In this document: in pieces, positions 1 through 9,113 of the stretch | Layout of the letters: each line of letters starts with the position of its first letter | Numbering within the stretch: the stretch's first letter is position 1 | Source: Peribacillus sp. FSL P2-0133 | GTDB taxonomy: Bacteria; Bacillota; Bacilli; Bacillales; DSM-1321 | Direction of reading: 5' to 3' | Length of the DNA stretch: 64,000 bases | Assembly: GCF_037975445.1 (NCBI RefSeq) | Contig: NZ_CP150254.1 | Coordinates: 3,036,001-3,100,000, forward strand | Translations under genes and position numbers: made by a program | The notes under the pieces: model-generated | Database searches by the model: none | Seen by the model: only the letters and a program-made list of their open reading frames with translations | What the model was told of the DNA's origin: nothing

Positions 1-711
1 AACAAAATAAAGTAATAGGAGCAATAGCGTAGTAGCCAAGGCTCCCCCATGAGCATATTTTTGTGATGTTTCAGGATTTTTGATGAACGGATAAAACATC
101 AGGATCATTTCAAAACCGAGCATTGATAATGATGTACTTCTGGTTCCTTTCATTATTTCGATTAACGTATGATCGAAAATAGGGAGAAAACTGGTGAAAT
201 CAGCGTATTTAAAACCATATAGAGGTACAAATAAAAGCCAGTATGAAACAACTACACTTAAAAAGGCAATACCCGTAATGGTTCGGAACCCTCCCGAAAT
301 GATGTAATAAATCAGGACCAGGAAAACCAAAGCAAATGCCCAAGAAGGTACCTCTTCAAACATCCAAACATGAATGACATTTATATAGCCGATTATGATC
401 GTCATTCCAAGGGCGAAAAAGTACAGAATGAATAAGAGACTAAAGAAATTCCCAATCCATTTACCCAATGCATGATTATTAGCAGAAATGATATCACCGG
501 GAACAATACTGAAAATCTTATATATAAGCCAAATTAAGATATGAACAATCAGTCCGGCTAGGAGTATGGAGATCCAGCCATCCGTCCCCGTCGCCTTGGC
601 TAAATCTCTTTGAAAGTTCAACACGCCTAATCCTGTTTGCATGGAATGCAGTAAAAAAAACACATAGAATGGCGATACCTTATACTTTTCATTCACACCA
701 GCTTGGTTCAT
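1..711 (-). CDS. GerAB-type spore germination permease (3' truncated by window edge)
   Basis: The reading frame is open from an ATG at 711 to the left edge (237 codons, no stop), so the C-terminus lies outside the window. The translation begins with a short polar stretch followed by closely packed hydrophobic segments (at least six predicted membrane helices), beginning KYKVSPFYVFFLLHSMQTG. This is the look of the GerAB/GerKB/YndE family of APC-superfamily permeases. In this family the B subunit of a germinant receptor sits in the inner spore membrane and binds amino-acid germinants. A GAGGGT sequence lies upstream of the start. Partner A and C subunit genes would have to be outside the window. 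The family call is by recognition of the N-terminal third and helix pattern; the specific paralogue cannot be given. Confidence 0.8.
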   Translation of the reverse strand, partial: MNQAGVNEKYKVSPFYVFFLLHSMQTGLGVLNFQRDLAKATGTDGWISILLAGLIVHILIWLIYKIFSIVPGDIISANNHALGKWIGNFFSLLFILYFFALGMTIIIGYINVIHVWMFEEVPSWAFALVFLVLIYYIISGGFRTITGIAFLSVVVSYWLLFVPLYGFKYADFTSFLPIFDHTLIEIMKGTRSTSLSMLGFEMILMFYPFIKNPETSQKYAHGGALATTLLLLLLYFV

Positions 712-942
712 AATGTACCCTCATTTATATCACTCGTATTTCCTATGTTAATAATCTGGCTTTTAAAGGAGTAATTTATTCAAAGGATACAAACGGTAAG
801 TACAGTTCGAACCTCCCTCAATAAACTAATCACAATCTTACGACTGCTCTGGAAGGAAGGTTGCATTCCTATTTTAGTCGGTATACATTTCTACAGTGTA
901 TTAGACATAAAAACTAATTCACTATAAATACATAAAAATACA

Positions 943-972
943 GTGTAAATTCGGGAATTTTCGAATTTACAC
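943..972. repeat. perfect 11-bp inverted repeat (hairpin)
   Basis: GTGTAAATTCG at 943-953 is followed by an 8-nt loop and its exact reverse complement at 962-972. It lies just beyond the 3' end of the SDR remnant. The minus-strand sequence past it is only moderately T-rich, so it could be a weak terminator or an unrelated palindrome. Confidence 0.5.
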
Positions 973-1014
973 CGTTAAGTCTTTTTTAAAGAAAATCTTA
1001 TATAGATTTGAAAC

Positions 1015-1345
1015 TTAGGAAACCATCGTCAACACTACGCTGGCCACTTGCTTCGGCTGGATGAGCTTTTCCCGCATATGCTGTGCAGCTAGAGCATTTT
1101 TCACTTCTTCATTGTCACCAAGTATGGACGAATCAATGAATCCTGGAGCAACTCCTACAACTCGGATACCGTGTTCAGCTAACTCTAATGCCCCAGATTT
1201 AGACATCATAACCACAGCTGCCTTAGCTGGGTTGTAATTAATACTTCCAAATGCTGCCATTATCCCATGGATTGATGCTGTATTAACGATAGTTCCTTTT
1301 CATTTAATTCAACCATTTTTTTAGCATCGGTAACGACAAAGAGAG
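1015..1345 (-). pseudogene. short-chain dehydrogenase/reductase remnant
   Basis: Minus-strand translation gives G-T-I-V-N-T-A-S-I-H-G, then YNPAKAAV (the SDR catalytic YxxxK) and a VVGVAPGFI segment typical of the SDR C-terminal half. The N-terminal Rossmann GxxxGxG part is absent. The upstream sequence carries V-P-L-F-V-V-T-D-A-K-K, which looks like another piece of the fold joined by a deletion and frameshift. The frame stops at 1015 before the usual C-terminal FLASDxA..TG region. What remains is a broken, non-functional enzyme; its substrate cannot be inferred. Confidence 0.75.
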
Positions 1346-1420
1346 GTACCCCAAAGGAAGTGACCTCACTATTATGTGGGCCTCTGCCCCTTTGGGATAG
1401 CCTCTCATTCTTAAGCAGTT

Positions 1421-1552
1421 TTACTTATTTTCAGATTCATTTTTGCCCATGCCTTCAGCTAATTGTTCAAATGATTTAACCTTACCATGTGGATTCTGCG
1501 ATTGTTTACGATCTTTCCATTGGCGTTCTTCTTGTCGCTTAGATTGAGTCAT
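1421..1552 (-). CDS. small basic protein, DUF6254-like (43 aa)
   Basis: A 43-residue reading frame starts at ATG 1552 with a strong AAAGGAGC ribosome binding site nine bases upstream. The protein is highly charged: MTQSKRQEERQWKDRKQ at the N-terminus, then a NPHGKVKSFEQL block. This resembles the small Bacillus proteins classed as DUF6254, recalled from memory and not checked. No function is known to me. It sits next to a SASP-like gene on the same strand, so expression in sporulation is possible but not shown. Confidence 0.6.
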   Translation of the reverse strand: MTQSKRQEERQWKDRKQSQNPHGKVKSFEQLAEGMGKNESENK

Positions 1553-1632
1553 CTAAATAAGCTCCTTTACATAAAGTCTTTTTACTCGGTGCAGTCATCA
1601 CTTATCATCAGTTCGAGTCTAGCAAGTATTAA

Positions 1633-1815
1633 TTAATGCATGCCTTTCCACTCACCTTGATTTTTAGATGCTTTTTCTTTTTTTGCTTTATTTTTATGTG
1701 CTTGATTAGCTTTTGCACTGCCAAATTCTTGGGAAAATTCTGAATCAGTTTTGCTTGAATTGAATCCTTGTTTGTTCTTTTGGTCTGCATCATTTTTCTT
1801 TGTTCGTTTTGCCAT
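1633..1815 (-). CDS. gamma-type SASP-like small acid-soluble spore protein (60 aa)
   Basis: This is a 60-residue, very hydrophilic protein starting at ATG 1815 behind an AAGGAGG ribosome binding site. The middle contains GFNSSKTDSEFSQEFGSAKA, which resembles the repeated F-A/S-S-K-T-D-x-E-F-x-x-E-F unit of gamma-type SASPs (SspE), amino-acid stores degraded at germination. Lys/Asn/Gln-rich flanks with no Cys or Trp-rich core fit that class, but there is a single unit, not two or three. The family assignment rests on this one block and is moderate. Confidence 0.55.
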   Translation of the reverse strand: MAKRTKKNDADQKNKQGFNSSKTDSEFSQEFGSAKANQAHKNKAKKEKASKNQGEWKGMH

Positions 1816-2460
1816 GGATACCCCTCCTTCTTATTTTTAGTATGAGATCAGAAAGAAGAAATATACACCGAATTAAAACCGTTAGTAACATGAATCTGTC
1901 ATGTAATTCGGGTAAAAAACAAAGTGAATAATAAGTTCCGGTTCGGTTATTTTATAAGTTACATACCTACAATGTTGCCGTTTCCACATAAGGTGTTTGA
2001 AATTAACTTAACACCAGAATTTCTTGACTTGGATTTTTCCATTAATGACAACTCACTTCCAATTTATATTTTGCTTATCATCCTTCCATCCTTGATGTTT
2101 AAAGTGTAAGTATTATTGACTTTAGCATTCAAGGTCTCCCGTTTTTGCTATGATATTTTTGACAGCTTCCCTCTTCAGATTATCCTTAACTTTCTTTTTC
2201 CATTGTTCCCGTTTGTTTTTTTTTGCTTATTTTCATTAACCATCAAGATCCTTATGCTTTTCCTTTTTAATCCATTTTATTTTTTGTTCTATAACAAAAC
2301 AGGTTACGGTAATATTAGTGATTCAAGTACAAGCTTTTTAGCAAAATATCAAACGATAACTAAGCAAGGGTTTTCCTCATAAATATTTTTTATGATATGA
2401 TAGTTAGATTGTTTATCTACCCTGTGACACATTTACATTCATCTAAGAAAAGAGGTATTT
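1816..2460. other. 645-bp intergenic region, no supported gene
   Basis: T-rich DNA between the divergent SASP-like and MFS genes. Short plus-strand frames exist (1924-2109, 2116-2382), but they are low-complexity, lack ribosome binding sites and resemble nothing I know. The MFS promoter must lie near the end of this stretch; no clear -35/-10 pair could be fixed. Confidence 0.5.
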
Positions 2461-3651
2461 ATGCACGACACAGAATTATCCAAGCGACATTGGCTACTCA
2501 TCTTAACACTTACTTTATTAACATTTGTTCTCGGGACAAGCGAATTTGTTATCATCGGGATCTTAACCGATATTTCCTCGAGTCTCCATATTACAAATGC
2601 AAAAGCAGGTACACTCGTTTCTGCGTTTGCGATTACGTTTGCCATTGCGACACCACTCGTGATGTCGGCAACAAGCCATTTTCCAAAACGTAAATGGATG
2701 TTGTTTTTGATAGGGTCGTTCATCATCTTGAATGCTTTGTGCGTAATTTCGACGAGCTACATCATGCTCCTTGCTCTTCGGATGATGACAGCAATCGTAA
2801 CAGGAGTTTTAATTTCGCTTGCCATGATTGTTGCAAGCGAAACCATGCCAATCGCAAAACGTGGACTTGCTATATCATTCGTTTTCGGTGGTTTTACTCT
2901 TGCAAATGTAATTGGAGTACCAATAGGCACTGTCATCGCTGATTGGTACGACTGGAATGCAACCTTTCTGTTAACTACTTTTCTCGGTGGAATTGCGTTT
3001 TTGGCATCTTTCTTCATTTTGCCTACTATGAACAGTACATTTCGCAGTTCAATGCGTGAGCAATTTTCTTTGTTAACACACCCACGAATCTTAATGGCTT
3101 TTTTCATTCCATCTCTTGGATTTGGTGCAACGTATGCCGTTTATACGTATCTTGTTCCGATCTTGAAAGGAATGGAAGCACCAAGTAATTCAATTAGTTT
3201 GATCTTGTTTGGCTACGGATTCATTTCCATTTTCAGTAACATACTCGCGGGTAAAATTGCCAGCCACAATGCTATCGGACGCCTCCGGTTTGTTTTCCTC
3301 GTGCAAGCAATCGTACTGATCAGTTTATATTGGACGACAAATAATTTTATCTTTGGATTGATTAACATTGGCTTGATGTCATTAATGGCCATCCTTTTAA
3401 CAACATCTACCCAGCTTTATTTGATAGACCTTGCCGGTATTTATCAACCAAAAGCTACAGGGCTAGCTGCTTCACTGATGCCAGTAGCAAGCAATGTCGG
3501 TATCGCCTTTGGTTCCGCTTTAGGGGGAATTGTTTACCATCAGGGAAATTTAATGAGTGTGACATGGGTCGGTGGGCTGGTTGCTATCTTTGCAAGTCTT
3601 CTAACTTTCCTAAGTCATCGCTTAGACCAAAAACAAAAGAAACTAGCATAA
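2461..3651 (+). CDS. MFS efflux transporter, DHA1 (AraJ/PbuE-like)
   Basis: A 396-residue, twelve-helix major facilitator protein. The first helix carries GTSEFVIIGIL, the signature of the DHA1 drug/sugar/purine exporter group (AraJ, YdhP, PbuE). The helix-4 region reads RMMTAIVTGVLISLAM, and the central loop ends at about residue 205. ATG at 2461 is preceded by AAAGAGG at proper spacing. Family members export sugars, drugs or purines with proton exchange; the substrate cannot be predicted. It is a single-gene unit: the next gene is convergent and a strong terminator follows. I saw no purine riboswitch upstream, which weighs against a PbuE-like role. Confidence 0.85.
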   Translation: MHDTELSKRHWLLILTLTLLTFVLGTSEFVIIGILTDISSSLHITNAKAGTLVSAFAITFAIATPLVMSATSHFPKRKWMLFLIGSFIILNALCVISTSYIMLLALRMMTAIVTGVLISLAMIVASETMPIAKRGLAISFVFGGFTLANVIGVPIGTVIADWYDWNATFLLTTFLGGIAFLASFFILPTMNSTFRSSMREQFSLLTHPRILMAFFIPSLGFGATYAVYTYLVPILKGMEAPSNSISLILFGYGFISIFSNILAGKIASHNAIGRLRFVFLVQAIVLISLYWTTNNFIFGLINIGLMSLMAILLTTSTQLYLIDLAGIYQPKATGLAASLMPVASNVGIAFGSALGGIVYHQGNLMSVTWVGGLVAIFASLLTFLSHRLDQKQKKLA

Positions 3652-3744
3652 GATAGAAGCTATGAGCGCCTTGGTATGCTTCCTATGGTACCTGCAATGG
3701 CATAATAAACGAGATTACAGTTAATCCTTCAATAAAATTGAAGA

Positions 3745-3788
3745 AAGAAGTATCAAGAACGTTGAGTTGTTCTTTGATACTTCTTTTT
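3745..3788 (+). terminator. rho-independent terminator of the MFS gene
   Basis: GAAGTATCAAGAAC at 3747-3760 pairs with GTTCTTTGATACTTC at 3769-3783 (one bulge), followed by a T-tract. It lies about 95 bases after the MFS stop codon. Confidence 0.85.
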
Positions 3789-4133
3789 AAAATAGGTATA
3801 TGTGCTTACATCTAAATTCAAGCGGACAATTGCAAAAGAACTTATCAAGATCAATGTTTCTGATTAAATGAAATATTAATCTAAGAATCGAATTTTCCTT
3901 CTTAAAAATACATTAAAATTGATACGGTCCCACCTAGTTAATCAAAAAAAACATTATTGAGATATAACCCCAATGAATTTATATTCTTTATTTCTTCAAT
4001 TTAGCAGCAGGTTTACGTTTCGAGTGGAGAAAACATTCGCTAGAAACATAAGATTTCTCCATCATAATATAAAAAAATTAATTCATGAATTAATGCCATC
4101 AATCCAATTTCCCTGAATCAATACTTTAATACT
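3789..4133. other. 345-bp intergenic region between convergent genes
   Basis: AT-rich sequence with no open frame worth calling and no recognised RNA. It separates the MFS gene from the 3' end of the catabolic operon. Confidence 0.5.
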
Positions 4134-5471
4134 TTAGATAAGCTCTTTTTCGTTATGCTTCATTTTAACTGCAGATATAGAATCAGATATAACTTCTATC
4201 ATTTTATGAACCTCATGCTTATTAATAATTAAGGGAGGGGAGAATACAAGCGTATCTTGGCCTTCAAAAATAACCGATCTAAACATTAATCCTCTTTTTG
4301 CAGCTTCTTTTACAACCAAAGGAGCTAGAGGGTTATTGAACCTTTCATTTGTCTTATCTTTTCCTAATTCAATTGCTCCTAATAATCCTAGTCCCCGTAC
4401 TTCTCCAACAATATTTTGTTCTTGTTGAATCCACTTAAATCCCTTCAACATCTCCTCACCCATCAATCTAGCATTTTCAATCAAATTTTCTTCTTCAATA
4501 ACCTGGATATTTCTTAAAGCTACAGCACATGCAGTTGGATGACCACTGTAAGTATATCCGTGAAGAAAAGTATCCGTAGAAAGTTCAATTAGATCTTCAT
4601 GTATTTTTTTACTTATTACCACACCACCTAATTGTGCATATCCACTTGTAACCCCTTTTGCAATAATCATAATATCAGGTATAACACCAAAGTGTTCCAT
4701 ACCGAAGTATTTCCCTGTTCTTCCAAATCCAGTTATAACCTCATCTGCAATAAATAGAATTCCATACTTATCACATACGCTTCTACATTCTTTAAAATAA
4801 TCCTCAGGAGGAACATGCACTCCTCCAGACCCTTGAACAGGTTCCGAAATAAATGCAGCAATAGTTTCAGGTCCCTCTTTTTCAATTAAATCAACAAGGG
4901 CTTCTATTGATTGATCTTCTACATGGAAAAAGTCTGGAGAAAATGTGTTTGAAAAATCCCGAAATGGTTTTAGACCTGTAGCATTGGTGGCTCCCATTGC
5001 TAAACCATGGTAGGATTTTTTCCTAGAAATAATCTTCTTTCGGTCCTTTTCGCCTTTTAATATCCAATAATGTCGTACTAGTTTAATAGCTGTATCATTT
5101 GATTCCGATCCACCAGAAGTGAAAAAAGTCGTATTCAGATCACCTGGTGTGATTTGAGAAATTTTCTCTGCTAATTTAATAGCTGGCTCATTACTAAATG
5201 TATTAAAACATGAGCTATATGCTAACTTTGACATTTGTTCCGCTGCAGCTTCTACTATTTCCTTTCTGCCATGGCCTATATTCACATTCCAAAGTGACGA
5301 CATTCCATCCATAACTTTATTCCCTAATATGTCATAAAGATAAATACCTTTTCCTTCAGAAAAAATAAAGGCAGGACCATCTTCTTGTTGTTGTTTTATC
5401 GAGGATGTAGGATGTAGAAAGTGTTTTTTATCTAACTCGCTCAACTCTTGAAATCTATTTTTGTTACTCAT
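4134..5471 (-). CDS. class III omega-aminotransferase (PLP-dependent)
   Basis: A 445-residue class III (fold type I) aminotransferase of the omega-amino acid:pyruvate/GABA group. Visible features are the TSGGSESNDTAIKL cofactor phosphate region, ADEVITGFGRTG with the PLP-ring aspartate, and the Schiff-base lysine in IIAKGVTSGY. I chose ATG 5471 over the upstream in-frame GTG because GAAAGGGTG lies ahead of it, while the GTG has no room for a ribosome binding site. It is the last gene of the hydantoinase-like operon and directly follows a semialdehyde-type dehydrogenase. This suggests that it converts an omega-amino acid (for example GABA or 6-aminohexanoate) to the semialdehyde. A repressor-type palindrome precedes it at 5505-5530. 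The substrate is inference from context. Confidence 0.85.
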   Translation of the reverse strand: MSNKNRFQELSELDKKHFLHPTSSIKQQQEDGPAFIFSEGKGIYLYDILGNKVMDGMSSLWNVNIGHGRKEIVEAAAEQMSKLAYSSCFNTFSNEPAIKLAEKISQITPGDLNTTFFTSGGSESNDTAIKLVRHYWILKGEKDRKKIISRKKSYHGLAMGATNATGLKPFRDFSNTFSPDFFHVEDQSIEALVDLIEKEGPETIAAFISEPVQGSGGVHVPPEDYFKECRSVCDKYGILFIADEVITGFGRTGKYFGMEHFGVIPDIMIIAKGVTSGYAQLGGVVISKKIHEDLIELSTDTFLHGYTYSGHPTACAVALRNIQVIEEENLIENARLMGEEMLKGFKWIQQEQNIVGEVRGLGLLGAIELGKDKTNERFNNPLAPLVVKEAAKRGLMFRSVIFEGQDTLVFSPPLIINKHEVHKMIEVISDSISAVKMKHNEKELI

Positions 5472-5504
5472 AAGTCTAAACACCCTTTCTATCTAAAATT
5501 TGTT

Positions 5505-5530
5505 AAATGGTATTACTGGTATTACCATTT
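5505..5530. promoter_or_regulatory. FadR-family (GntR) operator upstream of the aminotransferase
   Basis: A 26-bp palindrome whose outer arms are AAATGGTA (5505-5512) and TACCATTT (5523-5530). It is built from two overlapping TGGTATTAC units and contains TGGTA-T-TACCA. The same core, as GGTA-T-TACC, occurs in the promoter of the FadR-type regulator at 13774-13800. This suggests an internal, repressor-controlled promoter for the aminotransferase. Confidence 0.6.
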
Positions 5531-5572
5531 AAGAAAGTTCTCTACTGTTTTTTTCATATGTCAACACATTGT

Positions 5573-7036
5573 CTAATCTCGAATAATTGTAGTAATCAAT
5601 TTCATTTCCAGAAAATCGTCAAGACAATCAGGGCCGCCCTCTCTCCCGATGCCACTTTCTTTTATTCCACCGAAAGATCCTTCTACTTGCGAGACTACTG
5701 TATCATTAATCCCTACCATTCCGTATTCTAATGCCTCAGAAACTCTAACTGAACGAGAAAGATTCTCTGTAAATATATATGCCGCCAGACCATAGTCTGT
5801 ATTATTCGCTTTTTTTACTACTTCTTCCTCAATTTCAAAGCTAAATATAGGAGCGACGGGACCAAATGTTTCCTGATTAGCAATTAACATTTGGTCATTT
5901 ACACAATCTAAGACTGTAGGTTCATAAAAATAACCATTTTTGTGATGATCTTTATCAGAAACTTTCCCTCCAACTACTAAGGTGGCCCCTTTTTGCAGAG
6001 CATCCTCTACATGTTTTTTTACTTTGTCTAGCCCACTTTTATTCACCACTGGTCCAACATCAATATTTTCATCTATTCCATACCCCATTTTTAGAGATTG
6101 GACTTTTTCCTTAAATAAATTAATAAATGTATCCTTAATTGACTCCTGTACATAAATTCTATTAGGACATACACAAGTTTGCCCTGTATTGTTAAACTTG
6201 CTCCTTACTACTTGATTCACTGTACTCTCTAAATCACAGTCTTCAAAAACAATAATTGGTGCATGTCCGCCAAGTTCCAAAGAAACTCGTTTAACTTGGT
6301 TAGCTGCTTTTTTATATAAAAGTTTTCCCACTTCTGTTGAACCAGTAAAAGTAATCTTCCTAATTCGTTTATCTTCTAATAGGATATCTCCTATTTCCTT
6401 TGGATTTCCAATCACAAGATTAATAACTCCCTTAGGAACTCCAGCTTTCTCTGCTAGTTTAAAAAATTCAATAGCAGATATTGGGGTTTGTTCGGCTGGT
6501 TTTAATACGACTGTGCAACCTGCAGCAAGCGCGGGTGCTAATTTTCTAGCCACCATTGAAAGAGGAAAATTCCATGGTGTGATTGCTGCAACCGGTCCAA
6601 CTGATTGACGTATAATGGAAAGACGTTTTTGCTTTTCAGATGATTGCATCGTTTGACCGTAAATTCTCCGTGCTTCTTCAGCATTCCAACGAAAATGTTC
6701 AGCAGCAATCTGCACTTCACTACGTGCCTGAACAATAGGTTTTCCCATTTCATTTGTAATGACCGACGCAAAATGATCTTCATTTTCTAATAAAAGGGAG
6801 TAGAGTCTCAATAAAATATCCGCTCTTGCTTTAGGAGTCTCTTTTGACCAACTCAAAAAAGAATTACAAGCAGCATCTATTGCTTCCTTTGTCTCTACCA
6901 TGTTTCCGGAAGCGACTTGCCCCACAACATTTCCATTTGCTGGATTTACCACTTCAATAAATTGATTGGAAATTGAATCCTTCCACTCCCCATTTATAAA
7001 TAGCTGATATTTTTTTGGAGACTTTAATATTTCCAT
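5573..7036 (-). CDS. NAD(P)-dependent aldehyde dehydrogenase, succinate-semialdehyde type
   Basis: A 487-residue ALDH-superfamily enzyme. The active-site motif LELGG has Glu254, and the nucleophile is Cys288 in GQTCVCPNR. The second cysteine two residues on (Cys290) and the PNR ending are typical of succinate-semialdehyde dehydrogenases (GabD). The coenzyme-binding FTGSTEVG motif is present near residue 240. It follows the hydantoinase-like genes and precedes an omega-aminotransferase on the same strand. The pair therefore fits deamination of an omega-amino acid and oxidation of the semialdehyde to a dicarboxylate. Whether the aldehyde is succinic, glutaric or adipic semialdehyde is not decided by sequence. 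Confidence 0.88.
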   Translation of the reverse strand: MEILKSPKKYQLFINGEWKDSISNQFIEVVNPANGNVVGQVASGNMVETKEAIDAACNSFLSWSKETPKARADILLRLYSLLLENEDHFASVITNEMGKPIVQARSEVQIAAEHFRWNAEEARRIYGQTMQSSEKQKRLSIIRQSVGPVAAITPWNFPLSMVARKLAPALAAGCTVVLKPAEQTPISAIEFFKLAEKAGVPKGVINLVIGNPKEIGDILLEDKRIRKITFTGSTEVGKLLYKKAANQVKRVSLELGGHAPIIVFEDCDLESTVNQVVRSKFNNTGQTCVCPNRIYVQESIKDTFINLFKEKVQSLKMGYGIDENIDVGPVVNKSGLDKVKKHVEDALQKGATLVVGGKVSDKDHHKNGYFYEPTVLDCVNDQMLIANQETFGPVAPIFSFEIEEEVVKKANNTDYGLAAYIFTENLSRSVRVSEALEYGMVGINDTVVSQVEGSFGGIKESGIGREGGPDCLDDFLEMKLITTIIRD

Positions 7037-7081
7037 TTTAGACCTCCCGTTACACTATTTACAACTTCATTTATTTTCATA

Positions 7082-7123
7082 TCATACATGGCCTTTCATT
7101 TGGGTATGAAAGGCCATGTATGA
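7082..7123. repeat. long perfect hairpin (18-bp stem, 6-nt loop) inside the operon
   Basis: CATACATGGCCTTTCAT at 7083-7099 is exactly complementary to 7106-7122, and one more pair extends the stem. It lies between the zinc-ribbon gene and the aldehyde dehydrogenase gene. On the minus (transcribed) strand no T-tract follows, so it looks like an RNA processing or stabilising element and not a terminator. On the plus strand a TTTTT run occurs a few bases later. Confidence 0.7.
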
Positions 7124-7192
7124 CGTTTTTCTTGCCCTTATTTAATGTGTTATTAGTAATTTGTTATCATATTCAATACTGTAATTTTTTAT

Positions 7193-7387
7193 TTAGATTA
7201 ATAAATTTTGGGCTTGTTTCTTTTTTTGAACCCTAATCTTTTCCCAATCCACACACCAATCTGAGCAAAATAATGATTGTACTCCATGGATATTTAATGT
7301 CTCAATTCTATTCTCATAAACTAATTTTCCGCATACTGAACATTTTTCATATTTTTCCACGTAATAACCATTACTCGAGAATTTCAT
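7193..7387 (-). CDS. small four-cysteine (zinc-ribbon-like) protein, 64 aa
   Basis: A 64-residue protein with two Cys pairs, CSVCGK (near residue 17) and FCSDWC (near residue 43). The spacing suits a zinc-ribbon or rubredoxin-like knuckle. ATG 7387 is chosen because GAGGAGATG lies eight bases upstream; an in-frame TTG just before it is less likely. It lies 43 bases after hyuB in the operon, so it may be an accessory or assembly factor of the hydantoinase-like complex. I recognise no named family. Confidence 0.65.
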   Translation of the reverse strand: MKFSSNGYYVEKYEKCSVCGKLVYENRIETLNIHGVQSLFCSDWCVDWEKIRVQKKKQAQNLLI

Positions 7388-7430
7388 CAAATCATCTCCT
7401 CATAATTAAATATTTTAACATTCAGGGATT

Positions 7431-9110
7431 TTAATAGATTGATAATGCTGCTCCTTCGGACACAAAACCATCCTTAATATCCTCTTCCAGTTTACTTCTA
7501 TCTCTATCACATGGATCTCCATATCCGCCACCACCAGGTGTAACTATCTTTACTCTATCTCCCTTTTTCACCGTAAGATTGGAGAATTTACTTGAAGAAA
7601 CCTTTCCATAAGCTTCTTTTACATTTTTCCATTCACTCTCTCCATTTTTCATCACGAGCGTTGCACCTAGTCCACCTTCTTGACCGTTAAATAATCCAAA
7701 CGGCGCAATTTGATGTCGATCTGACATTTGGCTTACAGTTATTTCTTGGGCCACACATTTTAAAACCTTTTCAGCACCCAATCCACCACGATACTTTCCA
7801 GGGCCGCCAGAATCTTGATTTAAATTAAAAGATTCTATAAGCCATGGAAATCTCGTTTCAAAAACTTCAGTTGGTGTCGTACGACAATTTCCGTTTATCG
7901 AGTCAACCATATTGTTTCCATCAGCATATGGGCGCGCACCCCATCCTACAGCTTCTAAATCATAGCAAACATAATATTCATCATAGTCATCGTGATGCCC
8001 TCCAAATACAAAGTTTAGATGAGTACCACCTTCACAAGCCATGACCTTCTCTGGCACTGCCTTAGAGAAAGCACCTATAATAGCTAATGCTATTCTTGGA
8101 TGTGTTTCCGTATTGCCCCCTACTTCCGGTGCTGGGAAATCAACATTTACTACTGTTCCTGGAGGAGCTACTACTTTAATAGGTCTAAAACATCCAGAAT
8201 TCTTTGGAATTTCAGGATCTGTAATATGCAATAAGGCATTATAAGCTGCTGAAACAGATACACCATAAGTAGCATTAATCGGTCCACGTGCTTGTGGTGA
8301 AGTTCCCGTATAGTCTACAATGACTTCTTCATCTTCCACATACACATTTGCTTTAATCGTGAAAGTCTTATCTTCAATTCCATCATTTTCAATATAATCT
8401 TCAAAATCATAATAACCATTTGGAATTTCCTTTAATTCTGCACGCATACGACGTTCAGAGTAATCCAATAGATCATCTACTGTCTGTGTAAAGATTTCTT
8501 TTCCATATTTAATGATTAGCTCTGATAATCTTGATTCACCCAAATTAACAGAACTGATTAACGCTCTTAAATCACCGTAATTATGTCTCGGTGTCCTTAC
8601 ATTAGCTAGCATAATTTTCCACACAGCCTCATTGTCTTTTCCTTCGTTAATAATTTTCACAGGAGGTAATCTTATCCCTTCTTGAAATACTTCCGTTGCT
8701 TCTGCAGCAAAACCTCCTGGAACGATTCCACCAATTTCTGCTATATGTCCAATGGCGACCGCATAACCAACCACTTCCCCGTCTACAAAGATAGGTTTAA
8801 ATAATGTATGTTCTGGAATATGCAATCCCCCTCTGTATGGATCATTATGAAGAATGACATCTCCAGGCTTCATTTCAGAAACAGGTATTTCTTTGATACA
8901 GTTATCAATTAAAACTGGCATACCACCAATCATTGCAGGGCAGAAATCAGCAACTGCTATTAATTCCCCTTTTGTATTTGCAAGACCACATGTAAAATCT
9001 AAAGCTTCATTAAAAATAGTAGAATAAGAGGTTTTCATGAGAGTAATTCCCATCTCACGGCAAATTGATATCATTGCAGAATTAATAATATTCATTGTTA
9101 CATAATCCAT
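7431..9110 (-). CDS. hyuB: hydantoinase B / oxoprolinase family subunit
   Basis: A 559-residue HyuB-type subunit of the ATP-dependent amidohydrolase superfamily (5-oxoprolinase, N-methylhydantoinase, caprolactamase, acetophenone/acetone carboxylase). Conserved blocks include GDVILHNDPYRGGLHIPE and an IGHIAEIGG-type segment, where metal-binding residues are expected, and a C-terminal TPGGGGYGDP. The gene starts only three bases after the hyuA stop, so the two are translationally coupled and the products should form the usual alpha/beta complex. In this family HyuA phosphorylates the amide and HyuB hydrolyses it. The neighbouring aminotransferase and semialdehyde dehydrogenase point to a lactam substrate; hydantoins or oxoproline cannot be excluded. 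Confidence 0.9.
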   Translation of the reverse strand: MDYVTMNIINSAMISICREMGITLMKTSYSTIFNEALDFTCGLANTKGELIAVADFCPAMIGGMPVLIDNCIKEIPVSEMKPGDVILHNDPYRGGLHIPEHTLFKPIFVDGEVVGYAVAIGHIAEIGGIVPGGFAAEATEVFQEGIRLPPVKIINEGKDNEAVWKIMLANVRTPRHNYGDLRALISSVNLGESRLSELIIKYGKEIFTQTVDDLLDYSERRMRAELKEIPNGYYDFEDYIENDGIEDKTFTIKANVYVEDEEVIVDYTGTSPQARGPINATYGVSVSAAYNALLHITDPEIPKNSGCFRPIKVVAPPGTVVNVDFPAPEVGGNTETHPRIALAIIGAFSKAVPEKVMACEGGTHLNFVFGGHHDDYDEYYVCYDLEAVGWGARPYADGNNMVDSINGNCRTTPTEVFETRFPWLIESFNLNQDSGGPGKYRGGLGAEKVLKCVAQEITVSQMSDRHQIAPFGLFNGQEGGLGATLVMKNGESEWKNVKEAYGKVSSSKFSNLTVKKGDRVKIVTPGGGGYGDPCDRDRSKLEEDIKDGFVSEGAALSIY

Positions 9111-9113
9111 TTA

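Noticed and set aside
1924..2382. Two plus-strand frames upstream of the MFS gene
   Set aside because: T-rich low-complexity sequence, no ribosome binding site and no family resemblance.
2390..2460. Possible purine riboswitch before the PbuE-like transporter
   Set aside because: No conserved junction or loop sequences could be found and the leader is too short.
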